From assembly GCA_937891875.1 (NCBI GenBank), contig CALATR010000515.1, positions 1-18,830 of the forward strand: DNA of 18,830 nucleotides, in the 5' to 3' direction. A program made the position numbers and the translations under genes. The DNA is from an uncultured Pseudomonadota bacterium (lineage in GTDB: Bacteria > Myxococcota_A > UBA796 > GCA-2862545). Shown here piece by piece: positions 13,476 through 18,830 of this stretch (position 1 is its first letter; every line of letters begins with the position of its first letter). The notes under the pieces are model-generated. The model saw only the letters and a program-made list of their open reading frames with translations, did not search any database and was not told the origin of the DNA.

Positions 13476-14927
13476 ATGCCCAGTCTGTTGAAGAAGGCGA
13501 AGAAGTTCTACAAGAAGCACCTGCGCGGCGGGGGGCACGGCCAGCAGCAGGCGGTGCAGCAGCCCCAGCCGGCGGTCGACCTGGCGGACATGGCCGCCGA
13601 CAGCGAGGCCAGCGAGGAGCTGTCCACCCTTCGGTCCTTCGAGACCCTCGACGCCGAGTCCGACAGCGAGCTCGACGAGGGGCTGTTCGACGACCTGGCC
13701 CCGTCGTCTGCCGAGGAGACCTGGGACACCGCGGCCCCGCAGGGTGGCGAGCGCGGGTCCTGGCTCGCGGGGGCCCGCGCCGCGGCACGGCCCAAGTACG
13801 ACCAGCTGGCCTCGATCGGCGACCGCTACGTGGGCGAGCACGACGAGGCGGGCTGGCGCTACGCCGGCGGGGAGCGCCCCAACGCGTTCAGCAAGATCAT
13901 GACCACGGCCTTCGACGACGCGGATCGCGACGCGCACCGGATCGAGGTCGACGACGAGGGCCGCCTGATGCAGGGCGGGGCGGCCCTGGACACGTCGGGG
14001 GGTCGGGGAGGACGCCACGACTCCGAGGCGGACTCCTACATCTTTGCGATGGGCGCCGACGGCGATCTGCAGGCGGCGGATCAGCTGGGCGAGCAGCGCC
14101 AGCGACGGGGGCGCACCATGGAGGCGATCCAGTGGAAGCAGGCGTTCGAGCAGGAACACGGGCGGGAGCCCACCGCGGAGGAGGTGGAGGCGGAGTGGGG
14201 CCGCGACGCGCTCGCCCTGCAGTGCATGCACCACTCGAGCTTCTTCGCCGGAGCGGACGTCGCGGGCGCCGGCGAGCTGAAGGTGGCGGACGGGCGGGTC
14301 AAGCACATCACGCCCAACAGCGGCCACTACCAGCCCGGCCTGGAGCAGACGACGAATGTCGCCAACGAGCTCGCCGGGCGGGGCGCGGACCTGACCAGCG
14401 CCATGGTCGACGTCTCGAGGCTCGACGCGCGGGGCAAGGCCCGGACCGACGCGCAGGGTCACCTGATCGGCGAGACGTTCCACTCTGGCGAGGTCCTGGC
14501 CGCCCAGGGCAACTACGGCGCCCTGATGGGCAAGAAGGACATGCTGGCAGAGCTGAAGCGGGTGTCGCCGGACCCGGGGGAGGACCTGGCGATGAGCGAG
14601 TTCGACGTCACCGAGGATCTGGAGCAGATGCACTTCGACCAGGGTGTCTCGTACGAAGAGTGCGAGCGGTACGCCCGGGATCACGGGTGGGAGCTGCTCT
14701 TCTTCGACGATCGCGAGTTCGCCCACGTCGAGCCGCTGGTCGGCGGGGCCAACATCGGTCGGTCCATCCTCGATCGGGTGGTCGGGGACCGGCCGTCGGT
14801 GACCCTGGAGCCGCGGGAGTTCGCGCCGACGGTCGGGCGGGTCGTGGAGTCGGCCCCGCAAGAGGAGCCGGCGTCCGGGTACAGCGCCTACAGCGGGTAT
14901 ACCGGGTACACGGGCTACACCGGGTAG
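13476..14927 (+). CDS. Protein with a motif like the core of plant IQM proteins, GYT-repeat tail, 483 aa
   Basis: ATG at 13476 with GGAG at 13467-13470, 5 nt upstream. The N terminus MPSLLKKAKKFYKKHL is a basic amphipathic helix, then a Gln-rich linker and an acidic stretch (about 35-85). Residues about 105-300 hold the main domain, including YIFAMGADGDLQAAD (188-202), MHHSSFFAGADVAGAGELKV (251-270) and DGRVKHITPNSGHYQP (272-287). From memory this strand-HHSSF.AG..V..AGE..-.DG.....SGHY.P order is the signature of the plant calmodulin-binding IQM family and related fungal and bacterial proteins, whose biochemical activity is not established. Here the IQ motif itself is not apparent. Residues 300-460 are mixed helix/strand with DLTSAMVDVSRL and EECERYARDHGW. 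The end, 466-483, is a Tyr/Gly repeat. No Sec signal; it may be cytosolic or an exported effector. Confidence 0.85.
   Translation: MPSLLKKAKKFYKKHLRGGGHGQQQAVQQPQPAVDLADMAADSEASEELSTLRSFETLDAESDSELDEGLFDDLAPSSAEETWDTAAPQGGERGSWLAGARAAARPKYDQLASIGDRYVGEHDEAGWRYAGGERPNAFSKIMTTAFDDADRDAHRIEVDDEGRLMQGGAALDTSGGRGGRHDSEADSYIFAMGADGDLQAADQLGEQRQRRGRTMEAIQWKQAFEQEHGREPTAEEVEAEWGRDALALQCMHHSSFFAGADVAGAGELKVADGRVKHITPNSGHYQPGLEQTTNVANELAGRGADLTSAMVDVSRLDARGKARTDAQGHLIGETFHSGEVLAAQGNYGALMGKKDMLAELKRVSPDPGEDLAMSEFDVTEDLEQMHFDQGVSYEECERYARDHGWELLFFDDREFAHVEPLVGGANIGRSILDRVVGDRPSVTLEPREFAPTVGRVVESAPQEEPASGYSAYSGYTGYTGYTG
14874..14924 (+). repeat. C-terminal tripeptide repeat (G/A-Y-S/T)
   Basis: The last codons of the IQM-like gene encode SGYSAYSGYTGYTGYTG, with tyrosine every third residue. 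The underlying DNA has 9-bp near-repeats of the form GGGTAYACC, so the tail can grow or shrink by slippage. Such a tail may be a flexible adhesive or sorting sequence; this is unproven. Confidence 0.7.
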
Positions 14928-14929
14928 GG

Positions 14930-14947
14930 CGGCTCGGCGCCTAGCCG
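14930..14947 (+). terminator. Weak hairpin after the IQM-like gene
   Basis: CGGCT and AGCCG form a 5-bp stem around an 8-nt loop, 2 bp after the stop codon. No T-tract follows. A possible terminator separating this gene from the membrane-protein/two-component operon. Confidence 0.3.
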
Positions 14948-14952
14948 TGAGC

Positions 14953-15007
14953 CTGCACGAAATCTGCACGGACTCTGCGGCCGACTTGTGCAGCGACTGC
15001 GTCGGGC
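14953..15007 (+). promoter_or_regulatory. 11-bp phased direct repeats, Pho-box-like, upstream of the operon
   Basis: CTGC recurs at exact 11-bp intervals: CTGCACGAAAT (14953), CTGCACGGACT (14964), CTGCGGCCGAC (14975), a degenerate unit TTGTGCAGCGA (14986) and CTGCGTCGGGC (14997). A 7-bp half-site plus a 4-bp spacer on one helix face is the architecture of sites bound by OmpR/PhoB-family regulators, and CTGCACG resembles the PhoB half-site CTGTCAT. The block ends 45 bp before the first ATG of an operon that encodes an OmpR-family regulator, so autoregulation is plausible. No clear -10 was identified. Confidence 0.5.
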
Positions 15008-15052
15008 ACGCAATCCTCGTCGATAGGTGGATCGGGACTGAACGGAGGTCCC

Positions 15053-15745
15053 ATGTCCCCATCCGCCGCCCCGGCGACCATCGAGCGCCTCGGGCCGGAC
15101 GTCGTCGCTGACCCGGTCGCCGAGCCCGAGGGCGCCCCGGAACCCAGCGCGGTCGTCGACGAGCCTGCGGGCCTCGCCGAGGCGAAGGCGCTGCTGAGGT
15201 TCGTCTTCGGTCGCCGCGAGCTCGACCTGTCCGGCCCCACGCCCGCGCGTCTGGCCCTGGGCAGCCTCGGATTTGCGACGTCGTTTGGCGCCGCCGCCCT
15301 GTCCCTGCCGCTCGAGCACGCGCCGTCCGTCGCCGCCGCGGGCCTCGTCGCAGCCCTCGGCACGGCCATCCTGACCGGCCCGGCGCTGCTGATCCTGCAC
15401 CAGTTCCTTGGGCTGCTGGCCCGCCCGATCGACCTGCTCGCGGCGTTGTCCCGAGGCTTTGCCGATGCGGGCCAGATCGCGCTGGGGGTGACGCCCTTCC
15501 TGTTGCTGCTGTCGCTCACGAGCCGCCTGGGCCTGCCCGCCCTGCTCGTCTGCTGCGCCGGCCTGGGGGGCCTGACCCTCGCGCTCACCCATCGCCGCCT
15601 CATCCGCCTCGAGTCCCGCCACCCCGACGCCGGCCTGCGCCAGCAGCTGCTCATGTTCGCCCTCGCCACCGCGTGGGGCGGCCTCGCGGCGCTGATCTCC
15701 GGGCGCCTCGCGCTCGGCCTGCTCCTTCCCGCCATCACCTCCTGA
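15053..15745 (+). CDS. Polytopic membrane protein, 230 aa, first gene of two-component operon
   Basis: ATG at 15053 with GGAGG at 15044-15048, 4 nt upstream. The first 55 residues are acidic and Pro/Ala-rich, presumably a cytoplasmic tail. About five hydrophobic segments follow (for example LALGSLGFATSFGAAALSL, AAGLVAALGTAILTGPALLI, GVTPFLLLLSLTSRLGLPAL and a last one at the C terminus). No enzymatic motif is visible and I do not recognise a named family. It is followed 7 bp later by another membrane protein, with the same operon continuing into a response regulator and kinase, so a transport, stress or envelope-sensing role is plausible but unproven. Confidence 0.8.
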   Translation: MSPSAAPATIERLGPDVVADPVAEPEGAPEPSAVVDEPAGLAEAKALLRFVFGRRELDLSGPTPARLALGSLGFATSFGAAALSLPLEHAPSVAAAGLVAALGTAILTGPALLILHQFLGLLARPIDLLAALSRGFADAGQIALGVTPFLLLLSLTSRLGLPALLVCCAGLGGLTLALTHRRLIRLESRHPDAGLRQQLLMFALATAWGGLAALISGRLALGLLLPAITS

Positions 15746-15752
15746 GGTCGCC

Positions 15753-16466
15753 ATGTCCCAGCTGCTCACCCTCGTCACCCGGGTCCTGCGCGAGCCCCGA
15801 GATCTCATCGCCGACAGCGACACCGCCGAAGGGGTCGCCCGGCTCGCCCTGCCCACGCTGCTGGTCGCCGCGGTCGGCGCCGCCCTGCTCGGCGCGGTCT
15901 GTGGGAGCTACCGGGGCGGCATCCAGATCGCCTTCGCCGCGGTCAAGATGCCGGCGCTGTTCCTGGTGCCGCTCCTGGTCGCCCTGCCCGCGGTGCACGC
16001 GCTCTACGCCGCCTGCGGGGTGCGGGTCACCTGGTCGCGCCTGTCCGCCGCAGCCCTCGTCGGGGTCGCCCGGACCGGCGTGCTCGCCGCCGCGATGAGC
16101 CCGGTCCTGTGGCTCTACTACAGTGTGCACCCTGGATACCATCGCTCGGTCCTGGTCTTTGCGCTGGCCGTGGTGCTGGTCGGGCTGCCCGGGCTGGTCA
16201 CCCTCGTCCGCGCCCTGCCCGCTGGCGGCGCCCTGCGCCTCGCCGCGACCCTGGGCTCGATCCTCATCATCGGCACGTCCATGGCCCAGTCCGGCTGGCT
16301 GCTCCGACCCTTCGTCGCCCGCCCGACCGTCGAGGTCGCCTTCCTGCGGCCCGTCGAGGAGGACATCGTCAGCGCGCTGGTCTACACGAACCTCTCCGCG
16401 GTCGACCACTACCCCGGCTGGGACGCCCGCTCCGACGGCGCGATCGGCAACTGGAGCGAGGAATGA
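15753..16466 (+). CDS. Yip1-like polytopic membrane protein, 237 aa
   Basis: ATG at 15753; GAGG overlapping the previous stop (TGAGG) provides the ribosome site, 5 nt away. An N-terminal cytoplasmic helix (about 1-28) precedes about six membrane segments between 31 and 183. Conserved-looking loops are GSYRGGIQIAFAAVKMPALF (51-70), where G.YRG..Q and K.P resemble Yip1-type or similar integral membrane families, and SGWLLRPFVARP with EVAFLRP (180-200), followed by a polar C terminus. Family assignment is tentative. The stop overlaps the next start as ATGA, indicating translational coupling and a probable complex with its neighbours. Confidence 0.8.
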   Translation: MSQLLTLVTRVLREPRDLIADSDTAEGVARLALPTLLVAAVGAALLGAVCGSYRGGIQIAFAAVKMPALFLVPLLVALPAVHALYAACGVRVTWSRLSAAALVGVARTGVLAAAMSPVLWLYYSVHPGYHRSVLVFALAVVLVGLPGLVTLVRALPAGGALRLAATLGSILIIGTSMAQSGWLLRPFVARPTVEVAFLRPVEEDIVSALVYTNLSAVDHYPGWDARSDGAIGNWSEE

Positions 16467-17041
16467 CCGGCACGACCTCCAGCCTGGTGGTCATCGGCGC
16501 CTACCTGGTCGCCGGGATCGTCGTGGCCGCGCTGCTCGCGAGGCAGGGGCAGGCGCCGGGCACTGCGCTCGCCGCGGTGGTGGTCTGGCCCTTCCTGCTT
16601 CCCACCCTGGCGGCCCGCCCGGCGACGTCCCCGCCGCGCCAGGGTCCGTGCGCCGGCCGGATCGACCGGGTGTTCGACGCCCTGCTGCAGACCCTCGAGG
16701 ATCCGGCCAGCGACGAGGTCCCCTGGGCCAGCCAGGCGCTCGCCCTGCGCGATGCCCTGCACCTGGCGGACGCGCGGATCGCCTTCGTCGACCGGGTGCT
16801 CGCCGACGCGGATCCCCAGGATGAAGGCGGCACCGCGGGCAGCCTGCGCGCGGCTCGGGCCCACGCCGCCGAAGAGATCGAGTCGGTGCTGGTCGCGGTC
16901 AGCCAGCTGCGCCTGCAGGTCGGCCTGCTCGCCCTCGCCGGGGACGCCCTGCCGGTCGCGGCCCAGCTGGACGCGCTGATGGGCCGGGCGACCGCACTGC
17001 TGGAAGTGAGCGAGGCGAGCTATGAACAGGCCTCAGCCTGA
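16463..17041 (+). CDS. Small membrane-anchored helical protein, 192 aa
   Basis: ATG at 16463 lies in the ATGA overlap with the preceding stop. Two N-terminal hydrophobic segments (about 7-25, SLVVIGAYLVAGIVVAALLA, and 33-50) form a hairpin anchor. The rest, about 55-192, is soluble and strongly helical (VFDALLQTLEDP, LRAARAHAAEEIESVLVAVSQLRLQVGLLAL), with coiled-coil character. Nothing suggests an enzyme. Being wedged between the polytopic proteins and the response regulator with overlaps on both sides, it is likely a partner or adaptor of the sensing complex; this is inferred from position. Confidence 0.78.
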   Translation: MTGTTSSLVVIGAYLVAGIVVAALLARQGQAPGTALAAVVVWPFLLPTLAARPATSPPRQGPCAGRIDRVFDALLQTLEDPASDEVPWASQALALRDALHLADARIAFVDRVLADADPQDEGGTAGSLRAARAHAAEEIESVLVAVSQLRLQVGLLALAGDALPVAAQLDALMGRATALLEVSEASYEQASA

Positions 17042-17726
17042 GGTTTCCGTGCAGCCTGCGAGCATCCTCGTCGTCGACGACGACCCCAGCCTGCGCGAGG
17101 TCGTGCGCTACGCCCTGTCCCGCGACGGCCACGCGGTGCACGAGGCCGCAGACGGGGTCGAGGGCCTGCGGATCTTCCGCGACAAACGCCCGGATCTCAT
17201 CGTGCTCGACGTGCTGATGCCCGAGATGGACGGCCTCGCGATGTGCCGCGCGGTCCGGGCCGAGTCGGCGGTGCCGATCATCTTCCTGTCGACCCGCGGC
17301 GAGGAGCTCGACCGGGTGCTCGGCCTCGACATGGGCGGCGACGACTACCTGCCCAAGCCCTTCTCCACCCGCGAGCTCGCCACCCGGGTCCGCGCCGTGC
17401 TCCGGCGGACCCGCGGCGCGCCCGGTCCCGAGGCCCCCCGGCTCGGTCGCCTGCGCATGGACGTCGAGGCCCACCGCTGCTTCGTCGACGAGGTCGAGGT
17501 GCACCTGACCCTCACCGAGTTCCGCCTGCTCGCCGTGCTGCTCGCCAGCCCCGGCCGGGTCTTCACCCGCGAGGCCCTGACCGCCCGCGCCTACCCCGGC
17601 GACCACCACGTCTCCGGCCGCACGGTCGACTCGCACATCCGGCGGATCCGCGCCAAGCTCCAGGAGCACGGCGTGGACGGGGTCGAGACCGTGCATGGCC
17701 TCGGCTTCCGGGCGTCGGTCCCCTGA
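17022..17726 (+). CDS. OmpR/PhoB-family response regulator
   Basis: A 234-residue protein from ATG 17022, GAGG 6 nt upstream, overlapping the previous gene by 20 nt. GTG at 17049 with TGAGG before it is an equally credible start and would trim nine residues. Receiver domain: acidic pocket DDD at 19-21, phospho-acceptor Asp63 in LIVLDVLMPEMDG, Ser90/Thr91, and Lys112 in YLPKPF. The C-terminal winged helix (about 138-234) has LTLTEFRLLAVLLASPGRVF, the recognition-helix region SGRTVDSHIRRIRAKL and the wing VETVHGLGFRA. Phosphorylation by the adjacent kinase should drive dimerisation on tandem direct repeats. The phased repeats at 14953-15007 are the obvious candidate site. Best compared with PhoB, PhoP and CreB; I cannot assign one. 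Confidence 0.93.
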   Translation: MNRPQPEVSVQPASILVVDDDPSLREVVRYALSRDGHAVHEAADGVEGLRIFRDKRPDLIVLDVLMPEMDGLAMCRAVRAESAVPIIFLSTRGEELDRVLGLDMGGDDYLPKPFSTRELATRVRAVLRRTRGAPGPEAPRLGRLRMDVEAHRCFVDEVEVHLTLTEFRLLAVLLASPGRVFTREALTARAYPGDHHVSGRTVDSHIRRIRAKLQEHGVDGVETVHGLGFRASVP

Positions 17727-18830
17727 TGCGCCTGGTCCTGCCCCTGCGCCTCTGGCTCGCGTTCTCCCATGCCTTCGTGCTCGCCCTGCCGCTGATCGCC
17801 GTGCTGGGCACGGGCGCGCTGGCCTGGGATCTGCGGCGGCAGACGGCCAACGGCATCCAGGACCAGGGCAGCATCGTCGCGGAGCTGGTGCGCGACCGGC
17901 TGGCGCGGGATCCGGAGGCCGGGCTGGCAGGGGCGACCCGGGACCTCTCGCCGATCCTCGCCCGGCTGCGCGACCAGACCCTGGCCGGCTTTCGTGTATT
18001 GGACGACCATGGCGTCGTGCTGGCCAGCTCGGGGGACAGCGACACCACCGATCTGTCGGCCGAGCCCGAGGTGGTCCGGGCCCTCGCAGGGGAGGTGGGC
18101 GTGGTGGCGCGTCCGCGGGAGCCGGCGCGGGTGTACCGCCTGAGCGGGCCCGGGCGCGCGGCGTCGATCCGCCTCTTCGTCGCCGTGCCCATCGAGGTCG
18201 ACGGGCAGGTGATCGGCGCGGTCGTCGTCAACCGCACCCCCCGTGAGGAGGTCCAGGCGCTCTTCCAGATGGCGCCGCGGCTGTGGATCGGCGCCCTGCT
18301 GGCGGTGCTCGCGACGGTCGGGCTCGGCCTGCTCGCCGGGCACCTCTTCAGTCGGAGTCTGGTCCGAATGGCAGGTACATCCAAGCGGATCGCCGACGGA
18401 TCGATCGCCGGCACCGCACTCATGGACCGGCCGAGTCGCTCCCACGTGCGCGAGACCCGCGATCTGGCCGTCGCCGTCAGCCACATGGCCGAGCGGCTGC
18501 AGGTCCGCCTGGGCTACATCCGTGAGTTCGCCGGCAACGTGTCCCACGAGTTCAAGACGCCCCTGTCGACCCTGCGGGGCACGATCGAGCTGCTCTCCGA
18601 CGACCCCGACATCCCGCCCGAGCAGCGGGAGCGCTTCCTCGCCAACGCCGCCGCGGAGGTCGACCGCATGGGCCGGCTCGTCGACGGGCTGCTCGCGCTC
18701 GCCCGGGCGGAGGAGCGCGTCGACCACGCCCCGGTGGATCTGGACGCCCTGGTGCGCCGAGTCGCGGATCGCCATCGGGGGGTGGTGGTGCAGGGCGAGG
18801 CGGGCTCGGTGGTCGGCAACGCCGAGCAGC
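17726..18830 (+). CDS. Membrane sensor histidine kinase (partial, runs off right edge)
   Basis: ATG at 17726 shares its A with the stop of the response regulator (TGATG), so translation is coupled. 368 residues are visible. A membrane segment at about 9-33, a periplasmic or extracytoplasmic sensor (34-185) with a small PAS/Cache-like tail (FRVLDDHGVVLASSGDSDTT, then VAVPIEVDGQVIGAVVVNR), a second segment at 187-208 (LWIGALLAVLATVGLGLL), and a HAMP-like linker (209-262). The HisKA H-box is NVSHEFKTPLSTLRG with His274 as phospho-acceptor, followed by EVDRMGRLVDGLLALARAEE. The ATP-binding domain is just beginning at the edge. It resembles CreC/BaeS-type kinases and is the partner of the neighbouring regulator. 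Signal unknown. Confidence 0.92.
   Translation, partial: MRLVLPLRLWLAFSHAFVLALPLIAVLGTGALAWDLRRQTANGIQDQGSIVAELVRDRLARDPEAGLAGATRDLSPILARLRDQTLAGFRVLDDHGVVLASSGDSDTTDLSAEPEVVRALAGEVGVVARPREPARVYRLSGPGRAASIRLFVAVPIEVDGQVIGAVVVNRTPREEVQALFQMAPRLWIGALLAVLATVGLGLLAGHLFSRSLVRMAGTSKRIADGSIAGTALMDRPSRSHVRETRDLAVAVSHMAERLQVRLGYIREFAGNVSHEFKTPLSTLRGTIELLSDDPDIPPEQRERFLANAAAEVDRMGRLVDGLLALARAEERVDHAPVDLDALVRRVADRHRGVVVQGEAGSVVGNAEQ

Noticed and set aside
11363..13477. 704-codon open frame on the minus strand
   Set aside because: It lies opposite the MopE-motif lipoprotein gene and exists because GC-rich third positions suppress stops; its translation is Arg/Val/Asp-rich with no domain.
13347..15062. 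571-codon open frame on the minus strand
   Set aside because: Antisense of the IQM-like gene and its flanks; no domain or start signal.
17591..18775. 394-codon open frame on the minus strand
   Set aside because: Antisense of the histidine kinase, whose HisKA motif is unambiguous.
17022..18830. Assigning the regulator and kinase as creB/creC or phoB/phoR
   Set aside because: Family-level similarity only; the sensor region and the three membrane-protein neighbours do not match those operons, and the Pho-box-like repeats are not proof.

Overview
The window is very GC-rich with strongly GC-biased third codon positions. It contains several lipoproteins carrying the D/C/G-rich 'DxDxDG...DCDD...PGA.E.C...DDDCDG' metal-binding motif (Pfam Cu-binding_MopE type) ahead of a beta-helix-like region. 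That combination, with the many lipoprotein signals and the unusual regulators, suggests a member of the Myxococcota or a related deltaproteobacterial lineage. This is inferred from protein style only, because no rRNA or core marker gene is present. No tRNA, rRNA, CRISPR array, transposase or integrase was seen.

Layout from left to right. (1) 1-619, minus: start of a lipoprotein with an ExbD/TolR-like domain running into ankyrin repeats, cut by the left edge. (2) 784-1326, plus: small zinc-ribbon protein. (3) 1411-3776, minus: a translationally coupled pair, a MopE-motif/beta-helix lipoprotein (whose signal-peptide start looks frameshifted) and a seven-bladed propeller lipoprotein. (4) 3925-5985, plus: a 686-residue protein with a Ser-rich N terminus, a papain-like (CHAP/NlpC-like) candidate domain and a long coiled coil. 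(5) 6036-7766, plus: an ECF sigma factor fused to ankyrin repeats and a degenerate F1-ATPase beta-like domain. (6) 7845-9581, plus: second MopE-motif lipoprotein. (7) 9628-11331: divergent SAM-dependent methyltransferase (minus) and LysR-type regulator (plus) with a T-N11-A box between them. (8) 11384-13375, plus: third MopE-motif lipoprotein. (9) 13476-14927, plus: a protein with a motif resembling the core of plant IQM proteins and a GYT-repeat tail. (10) 15053-18830, plus: a tightly packed operon of three membrane-associated proteins, an OmpR-family response regulator and a sensor kinase cut by the right edge, preceded by 11-bp phased Pho-box-like repeats.

The most unusual items are the sigma/ankyrin/F1-beta-like fusion and the IQM-like protein. 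The fusion looks like a one-component ECF regulator: a C-terminal module derived from an ATPase beta subunit that has lost its P-loop lysine may replace a separate anti-sigma factor. The right-hand operon looks like an envelope-sensing circuit that may regulate its own promoter. The three MopE lipoproteins, the propeller lipoprotein and the ExbD/ankyrin lipoprotein give the region a cell-surface character. All functional links between these genes are inference.
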